From assembly GCA_965200895.1 (NCBI GenBank), contig CBDAVM010000002.1:558001-622000 (forward strand): DNA of 64,000 nt, read 5' to 3'. Positions 11,323 through 18,859 of this stretch are shown here, one piece after another. This stretch comes from WTFV01 sp965200895 (GTDB lineage Bacteria > Acidobacteriota > Vicinamibacteria > Vicinamibacterales > UBA8438). The notes beneath the pieces were generated by a model, which was not told the DNA's origin, ran no database searches, and was given only the letters and a program-made list of their open reading frames with translations. Position 1 is the stretch's first letter. Each line of letters starts with the position of its first letter. The position numbers and the translations under genes were made by a program.

Positions 11323-11593
11323 CCGCCGGCCCGAGGTGCGCCGCATCGCCTGGTTCGGCTCGCGCGTCAACGGGACGCCGTCGCCGGGAAGCGACGTGGA
11401 CGTCTGTATCGTGCTGGCGCGCTCCGACAAGCCGTTCCGTGAGCGGATCGGCGACTACCTGGATCTGCCGGACGGTTTCCCGGTGGGCCTGGATCTCTTT
11501 CCCTACACGCTGGTCGAGCTCGAACGGCTGCAGTCGGAACAGCCGGCGTGGCATCGCGCGCTCACCTCCGGCGTGGACCTGCTGGTGCGCTGA
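11162..11593 (+). CDS. Minimal nucleotidyltransferase (MNT-domain antitoxin candidate), start unresolved
   Basis: The core is a DNA polymerase beta-like minimal nucleotidyltransferase: RRIAWFGSRVNGTPSPGSDVDVCIVL carries the GSxxxG...SDxD active site. Such proteins act as antitoxins of HEPN toxins, in known cases by AMPylating them. No ATG, GTG or TTG occurs in frame between the conserved core (about 11252) and ATG 11162, which lies 161 bp inside the HEPN gene. The first roughly 30 residues from that ATG are basic shadow sequence. The real start may be non-canonical, ribosomal frameshifting may make a HEPN-MNT fusion, or the start may have been lost. The preceding HEPN gene is the expected partner. 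Confidence 0.75.
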   Translation: MDSTAARRWTSTCGRIPTTPSRAPGRSSTSLVIIPNNQTAVRGAVLRWARRIADRRPEVRRIAWFGSRVNGTPSPGSDVDVCIVLARSDKPFRERIGDYLDLPDGFPVGLDLFPYTLVELERLQSEQPAWHRALTSGVDLLVR

Positions 11594-11658
11594 GTCTGCC
11601 CGTTCCCGGGGCCGGTGACCAAATTGACACTCGTCGGACGTTCCCCGGATACTACGGA

Positions 11659-14160
11659 ATGTCGCACCGGGCCATGCCCACACACCGAACGCGGACTCCG
11701 GTTGTCCGTCGCGTCGCACCACTGCTGTGCGGCGCCCTGGCCGCGTTGGTCATCGCGTCGGCGCCGGTTCGGGCGTCGGGACCGGCGGCGTCGGGTTCTG
11801 TGCCCGTCGCGCGGCGGCAGGGCGCGCTCGCCGCCGGCTGGCAGCGGGCGCTGCTCGACCGCTACTGCGTCGCCTGCCACAACGACCGCCTGCGCACCGC
11901 CGACCTCGCGCTCGACACATACGACGTGACCCGGATCGCCGCCGCGCCGGAGGTCTGGGAGACGGTGGTCCGCAAGTTGCGCGCTGGGGCGATGCCGCCG
12001 GCGCCGCGCCCGCGGCCGGATGCGGCGACCTACGACCGGTTCGTCGGCTGGCTGGAGACCGAGCTGGACCGAGCCGCGGCCGCCGATCCGAACCCGGGAC
12101 GGACCGAGGCTTTCCACCGGTTGAACCGCACCGAGTACCACCACGCGGTGCGCGATCTGCTGGATCTGGAGATCGACGTCGCGGAGCTCCTCCCGGCTGA
12201 CGGCGCCAGCTACGGCTTCGACAACATCGCCGGGGTGCTCGGCGTCTCGCCGACGCTGCTGGAGCGTTATCTGGCCGCCGCGCGCAGGATCAGCCGCGTG
12301 GCGGTGGGACGGCCGCCGCCCTCGGCGACCGCCGAGGTCTTCCGTCTCGCCAGCGACCTGCCGCAGGACGACCAGGTGGCCGGGATGCCGTTCGGCACCC
12401 GCGGCGGCGGCGCGTTCCGCCACACCTTTCCGCAGGATGCCGACTACGAGGTCCGCATCCGGCTGGCCCGCAACGCCGGGGACAACCTGGCCGTCTTCGA
12501 AGTTCCGCACACGCTGGAGGTGAGCCTGGACGGCGCGCTGGTCCGGACGTTTACCGTCGGCGGTCCGCCGCCCGCGGACGCGCCGCGCGACAGTGACGAC
12601 TACCGCGCGTGGCGGGCCCGGCAGCAGACCATCGACCGCAACTGGGCGTTCCGCCTCCCGGTCACGGCGGGACCGCACGACCTGCGGGCGACGTTCGTGC
12701 GGAAGACCGCGGCCTACCCGGAGAGCCTGCGCCAGCCGTACCGGCGGCCCTACACCAGCATCACCGGCGGCGACACCCGGGTGCAGCCGTATCTGGGAAG
12801 CGTCACCGTCACCGGGCCGTTCGCCGCCGCCGGCGGGCCGCCGGTGGAGGAGACTCCGAGCCGCCGGCGCATCTTCGTCTGCCGTCCCGACAGCGCGGCG
12901 GGGGGGGAGCGGTCCGCGTGCGCACACCGGATCCTCTCGAACCTCGCGCGCCGCGCGTGGCGCCGGCCGGTGACCGGCAGCGACCTTGATGTGCTCCTGG
13001 GATTCTTCGACGAGGGACGCCGCGAGGCGGGCTTCGACGCCGGCATCGAGATGGCCCTGCGCTGGCTCCTTGCCAGCCCGGAGTTCGTGCTCCGGGTCGA
13101 GCGGGACCCCGTCGGCGCGGCGCCCGGGATCCCTTATGCGATCAGCGACCTGGAGCTGGCGTCGCGGCTGTCGTTCTTCCTGTGGAGCAGCATCCCGGAC
13201 GACGAGCTGCTCGACCTCGCCGCCGCCCGCCGGCTGCGCGATCCGGCCGTGCGGGAGCAGCAGGTACGCCGGATGCTGGCTGACGAGCGCGCGCGGGCGC
13301 TCGTCACGAGCTTCGCGAGCCAGTGGCTGTATCTGCGGAACGTACCGGCCGTCGTCCCGGACGAGGATCGCTTTCCCGATGTCGGCGAGGGACTGCGGCA
13401 GGCGATGCGGCGCGAGACCGAGCTCTTCGTCGAGAGTGTCTTTCGCGAAGACCGCAGCGTGCTCGATCTGCTGACCGCCGACTACACGTTCGTGAACGAG
13501 CGGCTCGCGCGCCACTACGACATGCCGGGCGTCTACGGCAGCCACTTCCGGCGGGTTCCCGTGACCCACGCGGCGCGGCGCGGCCTGCTGGGCCACGCCG
13601 GCATCCTCGCCGTGACGTCGTATCCCAACCGCACGTCGCCGGTGCTGCGCGGCAAGTGGGTGCTGGAGAACCTGCTGGGGACGCCGCCCGCGCTGCCGCC
13701 GCCGGACGTGCCGGCGCTGGAGGAGACCACGGCCGGCGGAGAGACGCTCTCGATGCGCGAGGCCACCGAGCGCCACCGGGCGAACCCGGTCTGCGCGAGC
13801 TGCCACCGGCTGATGGACCCGCCGGGATTCGCGCTGGAGCAGTTCGATGCGGTCGGTCGTTTCCGCACCCGAACCGCCGCGAACACGCCGATAGACGCCT
13901 CGGGCGAGTTGCCCGACGGCACCCGTTTCGACGGCGCAGCGGGATTGCGCGAGGCGTTGGTGCGCAGGCCGGAGCGCTTCGTCGGCACGCTGACCGAGAA
14001 GCTGCTGACCTACGCGCTCGGGCGTGGCCTGCAGCACCACGACGCGCCGGCGGTCCGCGCCATCGTGCGGGACGCCGCGGAGAACGACTACCGGTTCTCG
14101 TCGCTCGTCGTCGGTATCGTCGAGAGCATGCCGTTCAGGATGCGGAGAGCGGGACCCTGA
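11659..14160 (+). CDS. DUF1592-family secreted di-heme protein (module copy 1)
   Basis: The 833-residue protein has a basic N-terminus and signal segment (VAPLLCGALAALVIASAPV). It then follows the planctomycete-cytochrome order: a heme motif CVACH (about 70-74), DUF1587 (RAGAMPPAPRPRPDAATYDR, HRLNRTEYHHAVRDLL), a carbohydrate-binding-like DUF1592 N-part, and the DUF1592 core (LSFFLWSSIPDDELLDLAA). DUF1588 with a second heme motif CASCH (about 712-716, in NPVCASCHRLMDPPGFALEQFD) and DUF1585 (LTEKLLTYALGRGLQHHD) follow. No biochemical function is established for the family; periplasmic electron transfer is inferred from the hemes. Start is ATG 11659, or ATG 11674. It is followed by its usual DUF1552 partner and by an ankyrin gene. 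Confidence 0.93.
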   Translation: MSHRAMPTHRTRTPVVRRVAPLLCGALAALVIASAPVRASGPAASGSVPVARRQGALAAGWQRALLDRYCVACHNDRLRTADLALDTYDVTRIAAAPEVWETVVRKLRAGAMPPAPRPRPDAATYDRFVGWLETELDRAAAADPNPGRTEAFHRLNRTEYHHAVRDLLDLEIDVAELLPADGASYGFDNIAGVLGVSPTLLERYLAAARRISRVAVGRPPPSATAEVFRLASDLPQDDQVAGMPFGTRGGGAFRHTFPQDADYEVRIRLARNAGDNLAVFEVPHTLEVSLDGALVRTFTVGGPPPADAPRDSDDYRAWRARQQTIDRNWAFRLPVTAGPHDLRATFVRKTAAYPESLRQPYRRPYTSITGGDTRVQPYLGSVTVTGPFAAAGGPPVEETPSRRRIFVCRPDSAAGGERSACAHRILSNLARRAWRRPVTGSDLDVLLGFFDEGRREAGFDAGIEMALRWLLASPEFVLRVERDPVGAAPGIPYAISDLELASRLSFFLWSSIPDDELLDLAAARRLRDPAVREQQVRRMLADERARALVTSFASQWLYLRNVPAVVPDEDRFPDVGEGLRQAMRRETELFVESVFREDRSVLDLLTADYTFVNERLARHYDMPGVYGSHFRRVPVTHAARRGLLGHAGILAVTSYPNRTSPVLRGKWVLENLLGTPPALPPPDVPALEETTAGGETLSMREATERHRANPVCASCHRLMDPPGFALEQFDAVGRFRTRTAANTPIDASGELPDGTRFDGAAGLREALVRRPERFVGTLTEKLLTYALGRGLQHHDAPAVRAIVRDAAENDYRFSSLVVGIVESMPFRMRRAGP

Positions 14161-14221
14161 TCGTCCTTTCTTCGCCGGTTGTCGGGGACCTGCCGTTCAG
14201 ATGAGGAGAGCGGGATCATGA
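14129..14221 (+). repeat. Degenerate tandem duplication at the DUF1592/DUF1552 junction
   Basis: The end of the DUF1592 gene (14129-14160) and the segment before the DUF1552 start (14191-14221) are imperfect copies: both read TGCCGTTCAG, then ATG-GGAGAGCGGGA. In module copy 2 the same junction occurs once, with the two genes overlapping by ATGA. A local duplication of about 62 bp appears to have separated the genes here. Confidence 0.55.
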
Positions 14222-15573
14222 TCATCACCAGGAAGACGCTGCCGCGGCGCACGTTCCTCCGCGGGGTGGGCGCGGCGCTGGCGCTGCCGATGCTGGATGC
14301 GATGACCCCGGCACTGTCCGGGTTCGGTGCAGTGCGTGCCGCCGAACCCGTGCGCCGGCTGGGCTGGGTCTACCTGCCGAACGGCATGGCGATGGAGTCG
14401 TGGACTCCGGCGGCGAAGACGGCGCTGGAGCTGTCGCCGACGCTCGGCCCGCTTGATGCGTTCCGCGACCGGATGGTCGTGCTCAGCGGACTCGCCCAGG
14501 GGCAGGCCGAGGCGCTCGGCGACGGCAACGGCGAGCACACCCGGGCGACCGCGACGTGGCTGAACGGCGTCCACCCGAAGGAGACCGAGGGGGCCGACGT
14601 GCGGGCCGGCATGACCGCCGACCAGATTGCGGCGGCGCAGCTCGGCCGGACCACACCGCTGCCGTCGCTGGAGCTGGCCATCGACCGCGACTTCCTGGTC
14701 GGCAACTGCGAGAACGGCTATTCCTGCATCTACATGAACACCATCGCGTGGCGCGACCCGACGACGCCGCTGCCGATGGAGAACAACCCCCGCGTCGTCT
14801 TCGAGCGTCTCTTCGGCGAGGGCGGCTCGACGACCGACCGGCGGGCCGAGTTCCGTCGCGACCGCAGCATCCTCGACGCCATCGCCGACGACCTCGCCCG
14901 GCTGCGGCGCGAGGTCGGCGCGGGCGATCGCGCCCGCGTGACGCAGTACCTCGACGCGGTGCGCGCCATCGAGCGGCGCATCCAGCTCTCCGAGCAGAGC
15001 GACACCGAGCTGCCGGCCCTCGCCCGGCCCGTCGGCATCCCCGAGTCCTATGCCGAGCACGTCGAATTGATGTTCGACCTGACGGCCCTGGCCTGGCAGG
15101 CGGACATCACGCGGGTCTTCACCTTCATGCTCGGTCGTGAACTCAACGGCCGCGCCTACCCCGAGATCGGCATCCCGGAGTCGCACCACGGGATCTCGCA
15201 TCACCGCTACGATCCGCTGAAGCTGGCCCAGCTTGCGAAGATCAACACCTATCACGTGACGCTGTTCCGCCGTTTCCTCGAGACGCTGGCGGCGACGCCG
15301 GACGGCGACGGCTCGCTGCTCGACCACGCGCTGCTGCTCTACGGCGCCTCGCTCAGCGACAGCAACAAGCACCTGCACTACGACCTGCCGCTGATGCTGG
15401 TCGGCGGCAGCGGCGGACACCTGCAGGGGGGGCGCCACCTGCAGTACCCGCGGGACACCCCGATGACCAACCTGCTGGTCAGCCAGCTCGACAAGGCCGG
15501 CGTGCGGCTCGACGACGGCCTCGGCGACAGCACCGGGCGGCTGAAGGAGCTGGCGCCGCTGGCGGGCGTGTAG
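14218..15573 (+). CDS. DUF1552-family Tat-exported protein (module copy 1)
   Basis: The 451-residue protein starts MIITRKTLPRRTFLRG, a twin-arginine signal (RRTFLRG) before a hydrophobic stretch, so it is likely exported folded through Tat. The rest matches DUF1552: WVYLPNGMAMESWTP, FRDRMVVLSGLAQGQAEALG, a CENGYSCIYMNTIAW pair of cysteines, PRVVFERLFGEG, and the conserved LDHALLLYGASLSDSNKHLHYDLP near the C-terminus. DUF1552 is distantly alkaline-phosphatase/sulfatase-like in some annotations, but its activity is unknown. GAGGAGAGCGGG precedes ATG 14218. It sits 57 bp after DUF1592 and before the ankyrin gene, the same order as at 39774-45307. Confidence 0.92.
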   Translation: MIITRKTLPRRTFLRGVGAALALPMLDAMTPALSGFGAVRAAEPVRRLGWVYLPNGMAMESWTPAAKTALELSPTLGPLDAFRDRMVVLSGLAQGQAEALGDGNGEHTRATATWLNGVHPKETEGADVRAGMTADQIAAAQLGRTTPLPSLELAIDRDFLVGNCENGYSCIYMNTIAWRDPTTPLPMENNPRVVFERLFGEGGSTTDRRAEFRRDRSILDAIADDLARLRREVGAGDRARVTQYLDAVRAIERRIQLSEQSDTELPALARPVGIPESYAEHVELMFDLTALAWQADITRVFTFMLGRELNGRAYPEIGIPESHHGISHHRYDPLKLAQLAKINTYHVTLFRRFLETLAATPDGDGSLLDHALLLYGASLSDSNKHLHYDLPLMLVGGSGGHLQGGRHLQYPRDTPMTNLLVSQLDKAGVRLDDGLGDSTGRLKELAPLAGV

Positions 15574-15720
15574 GATACGTCGGCTGTCGTGGCAAGTGGG
15601 CACGGTTCACACGCCGCCAGGATTTTCGGCGCCGCCATGGCGTTGTTGGGAGCCGACAGCCGGGGAAGTCAGCAGGAAGGACGTTCGGAATCAATGCTGT
15701 CGTAGTGTGGCAAATGCATG

Positions 15721-17070
15721 ATGCATGACCGGCTGCCGGCGGACCGGGCGCGGAGTTTCCTCGGTGCGGTGGTGTTCCTGTCGGCGTGGGTTGCGGTGGC
15801 GGTCGCGCAGCCGGCCGACGATGCGGCGCCGCTGCACCGGGCCGCGCACGCGGGCGAAGCCGTGGAAGTGGCGCGGCTGCTCGACGGCGGCGCCGATCCC
15901 GATGCGACGACCCGCCTCGGCGTGACGCCGCTGGCGCTGGCCGCGGGCGGCGGACATGCGGCGGCCGTGGAGGTGCTGCTTACCGCCGGGGCGGACCCGA
16001 ACCGGGCCTCGCCACAGGGCGAGACGCCGCTGATGATCGCCGCGCGAACCGGCGTCGTCGACAGCGTCGGGGCCCTGCTGCGGCGCGGCGCCCGCGTCGA
16101 CGCGCGGGAGGGGTGGCGCGGCCAGACGGCGTTGATGTGGGCCGCGGCCGAGGGCCACCCGGCGGTCTTCGCGCCCCTGGTGGCGTCGGGAGCGGACGTC
16201 GATGCGCGTTCCGACGGCGGTTTCACACCGCTCGCGTTCGCGGTCCGCGCGGGCCACGGCGATGCCGTCGAGGCGCTGGTGGCCGCCGGTGCGGATGTGG
16301 ACCGCACGTTGCCGGACGGCACCAGCCCGCTGCACCTGGCGGTGATCAACGCGAACTACGACGTGGCGCTGCAGCTTCTGGCGCACGGCGCCGATCCGAC
16401 CGCGGCCGAGCCGGGCTGGACGCCGCTGCACCAGCTCGTCTGGACCCGCCGCCCGAACCGGCACTACAACAATCCGGCCGCGTTCCCGACGGGAACCGTC
16501 TCCGACCTGGAGCTGGCCCGCGCGCTCGTTGCCCACGGGGCCGACGTGAACGCCCGCCAGACGGCGGAGCCGCGCGACGGCTACCGCAACATGCTGAACC
16601 GCAGCGGCGCAACACCGTTCCTGCTCGCCGCCAAGGCCGTCGATCTGGAGATGATGCATCTGCTGCTCGAACTCGGCGCCGACCCGCTGCTGGCGAACGA
16701 GGACGGCACCACCGCGCTGCTCGTGGCGGCCGGCGTCGGCATCTGGTCGGCGAGCGAGAGCCCCGGCAGCGCCGCCGAGGCGCTCGATGCCGTGAAGCTG
16801 ATGATCGAACTCGGCGATCCGATCTCCACCGTCGACGACAACGGGGACGCGGCGCTGCACGGCGCCGTGATGCGCGGCTCGCCGGAGCTGGTCCTCTACC
16901 TGCTGGAGCAGGGCGCGGCGCTGAACCCGGTCAACGAGCGCGGCTGGACGCCCCTGACCATCGCCCAGGGCATCTTCTACGCCAACCTCGGGCGGCGCTG
17001 GCCGGACATGGAGGCGTTGCTGCGGGAACTGGGCGCGACCTCGCCGACGGCTCCCGAGCCTCCGCGGTAG
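15721..17070 (+). CDS. Secreted ankyrin-repeat protein (module copy 1)
   Basis: After a signal peptide (AVVFLSAWVAVAVAQ) the 449-residue protein is almost entirely ankyrin repeats. About ten units carry GxTPLxxAAxxGH and LLxxGADPxxxx consensus residues, for example GETPLMIAARTG and GQTALMWAAAEGHP. A longer inter-repeat insertion carries NRHYNNPAAFPTGTVSDLEL. Ankyrin repeats bind proteins, so this may be a scaffold or periplasmic partner of the DUF1592/DUF1552 pair; that role is inferred only from conserved order. ATG 15718 immediately upstream is an equal candidate start. Between DUF1552 and this gene is a 144-bp gap with a 9-bp inverted pair (CGGCTGTCG 15581-15589, CGACAGCCG 15654-15662). 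Confidence 0.9.
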   Translation: MHDRLPADRARSFLGAVVFLSAWVAVAVAQPADDAAPLHRAAHAGEAVEVARLLDGGADPDATTRLGVTPLALAAGGGHAAAVEVLLTAGADPNRASPQGETPLMIAARTGVVDSVGALLRRGARVDAREGWRGQTALMWAAAEGHPAVFAPLVASGADVDARSDGGFTPLAFAVRAGHGDAVEALVAAGADVDRTLPDGTSPLHLAVINANYDVALQLLAHGADPTAAEPGWTPLHQLVWTRRPNRHYNNPAAFPTGTVSDLELARALVAHGADVNARQTAEPRDGYRNMLNRSGATPFLLAAKAVDLEMMHLLLELGADPLLANEDGTTALLVAAGVGIWSASESPGSAAEALDAVKLMIELGDPISTVDDNGDAALHGAVMRGSPELVLYLLEQGAALNPVNERGWTPLTIAQGIFYANLGRRWPDMEALLRELGATSPTAPEPPR

Positions 17071-17170
17071 CCCGGGCCCGTTCCGGCAGATGCCGACGTT
17101 CCGTGTCGGGTCGCGATCGGCCCGCATGGCCATCTTCGCATGATTGGCCGTGCTACGCTCATCGGAACGC

Positions 17171-18283
17171 ATGTCGCAAATCACATGGCCGAGCGTCCCG
17201 ACACGGCCCGACAGGCTCGTCCGCCGGGCGTGGTGCTCGTTGCAGGTCGCGGTCGCCGTCAGTGTCGTCGTCGTTCCCTTCGCCTATGCGGTGACCGCGG
17301 TGCACAACGACGTGCTGCTGGGGGCCGGTTGCGGTCTGGCGGTCGGCGTCGGACTCAGTCTGCGCGTGCGCGGGCGGATGGGACGCTCGGCCGGCATCCT
17401 CGTTGGCGTCCTTGCCGGGATGACCGCGGCCCTGCTCGCCGGACTCGTGCCGGGCAGTGGCGTGATCTGGATCGTGCCTCCGTTGGTGGCGCTCGCCGTC
17501 GGTCTGGTCCACGGGCTCGGGACCCCGCTCCTGCACGGCTACCGCAACGCGGTCGTCGAGACGCTGACGATGTCGAGCCTGATCGGCGCGGGCCTGCTGC
17601 CGGCGCTGGGCATCGGCGGGCTGTTGTCGTGCTTCCTGGTCACACCGCCGACGGCCCTGATCGCAGGCGTTCTCGCGGGCAGTCCGGACGGGCGGTCCTT
17701 CGCACGGCCGCCGGTTCTGCTGGCGCTCGGAGCCGTGGCCGTGGTGGCGTACGCGATCGACGCGGTGATGCAGGAAGGAATGCGAAATGGCCGACCGCAG
17801 GCGGACGCGCTCGTGCATGCCGCGGTGACGGTACCCCTGGCGACAGTCGTCATCCCGATTGCCATTTTCCTGTCCGCTCGCGCGGCTGCGATATGGCTGC
17901 AGCCGCGTCTGCAGGTCTACCGACAGCTCACCGAGTATCTGCGGGTCATGTGGATCCCCATTGGCGGCTTCGCGATCGGCTATCTGGCCATCATCATCGT
18001 GTTCGCCGGTTTCGGCGGCATGCTGGCTCGCTTCAGCCCCGACGCGTTCACGGGCGCAGCCGACGCCGGGATCGGCGAGTGGATCGCCTTCGCGTTCTTC
18101 CGCGCGCTGGCCCAGGACTATCCCGGCATCGTTCCCGTCTCGCCCGGGGCGTGGCTGCTCGTCGGCATTCAGGCGATCCTGGCGGTGGGGTGGGGGCTGG
18201 TCGTGTTCGCTGCCGTGATGTCGTCCATCCAGCCCCGGCTGGAACGGATCGCGAGACGGACCCCGCCATCCAACGGGAAGTGA
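17171..18283 (+). CDS. Multi-pass membrane protein of unknown function
   Basis: The 370-residue product has a short cytoplasmic start (MSQITWPS) and about eight to nine hydrophobic segments. Examples are VAVAVSVVVVPFAYAV, GVLAGMTAALLAGLV, LLALGAVAVVAYAI, IPIGGFAIGYLAIIIVFAG and a final ILAVGWGLVVFAAVM, ending in a basic tail. The last two helices flank a loop (FFRALAQDYPGIVPVSPGAW) in the position of a pore loop, but there is no TVGYG-type filter, so a channel call is not supported. ATG 17171 is preferred; an in-frame TTG at 17144 would extend it by nine residues. It stands alone between the ankyrin gene and the blaI promoter. I do not recognise the family. Confidence 0.75.
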   Translation: MSQITWPSVPTRPDRLVRRAWCSLQVAVAVSVVVVPFAYAVTAVHNDVLLGAGCGLAVGVGLSLRVRGRMGRSAGILVGVLAGMTAALLAGLVPGSGVIWIVPPLVALAVGLVHGLGTPLLHGYRNAVVETLTMSSLIGAGLLPALGIGGLLSCFLVTPPTALIAGVLAGSPDGRSFARPPVLLALGAVAVVAYAIDAVMQEGMRNGRPQADALVHAAVTVPLATVVIPIAIFLSARAAAIWLQPRLQVYRQLTEYLRVMWIPIGGFAIGYLAIIIVFAGFGGMLARFSPDAFTGAADAGIGEWIAFAFFRALAQDYPGIVPVSPGAWLLVGIQAILAVGWGLVVFAAVMSSIQPRLERIARRTPPSNGK

Positions 18284-18393
18284 TCCACGGTCCGGCGTGC
18301 TGCCCGCAGCCTCTCCGGGTGTGCCCCGCCAACTGCAGGAGACCCCTTCGACACCACGTCTTGGCGGGATTCCGAAATCCCGGGCGGTCGACG

Positions 18394-18463
18394 TACGAGA
18401 ATCTTCGTATTGACATTTCTGCGAACGACTTCGTATGATTTCTTTCTACGAAAAATTTCGTAG
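18394..18463 (+). promoter_or_regulatory. blaI promoter with three CGA/TCG dyad operators
   Basis: An AT-rich island holds TTGACA (18410-18415) and TATGAT (18434-18439), 18 bp apart. Three related dyads surround it: TACGA-N6-TCGTA (18394-18409) abutting the -35, ACGA-CT-TCGT (18425-18434) running into the -10, and CTACGAAA-AA-TTTCGTAG (18446-18463) downstream, 12 bp before the BlaI ATG. The arrangement is what an autoregulated BlaI repressor would need, although BlaI boxes in Firmicutes have a different core (TACA/TGTA). Confidence 0.75.
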
Positions 18464-18475
18464 AATGGGATATCC

Positions 18476-18859
18476 ATGTCCGCCCGCCGACGGCCGACCG
18501 ACGCCGAGCTTGCCATTCTGCGTGTCCTGTGGGCGCAGGGTCCCAGCACGGTCCGGGAGGTTGCCGAGGAGACAGGGCGGGAAAGTGCGTACACGACGGT
18601 TCTGAAGCTGCTGCAGATCATGACCGACAAGGGCCTGGTGCGCCGCGACGAGTCCGCTCGGACGCACGTCTACCGCGCGGCGCGATCGGAGCGGGCGATC
18701 CAGAGGCAGCTCGTGCGGGATCTGGCCGATCGGGCCTTCGGCGGTTCGGCGGGCCGACTGGTGATGCAGGCGCTGGCTGCGAAGCGGGCGTCGCCCGAGG
18801 AGCTTGCCGAGATCCGTGAGTGGCTGGCGGAACAGGAAGGCAAGCGGGAGGGAGCGTGA
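18476..18859 (+). CDS. blaI: BlaI/MecI-family transcriptional repressor
   Basis: The 127-residue protein is a winged-helix repressor of the BlaI/MecI type: RRPTDAELAILRVLWAQGPS, TVREVAEETGRESAYTTVLKLLQIM and DKGLVRRDESARTHVYRAA are the expected helices and wing. A C-terminal dimerisation helix follows (SPEELAEIREWLAEQE). In the classic pathway the repressor is cleaved after its partner M56 sensor protease is activated. Here the M56 gene overlaps the stop codon (TGATG), as in blaI-blaR1 pairs. The promoter upstream carries three dyads that probably bind it. No beta-lactamase is adjacent, so the regulon is likely something else. Confidence 0.93.
   Translation: MSARRRPTDAELAILRVLWAQGPSTVREVAEETGRESAYTTVLKLLQIMTDKGLVRRDESARTHVYRAARSERAIQRQLVRDLADRAFGGSAGRLVMQALAAKRASPEELAEIREWLAEQEGKREGA

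Noticed and set aside
11503..14040. An 845-codon minus-strand frame over the DUF1592 gene
   Set aside because: It is antisense to a conserved domain series and shows no motifs.
17171..18283. Potassium-channel assignment for the membrane protein
   Set aside because: A loop lies between the last helices, but no TVGYG-like filter is found.
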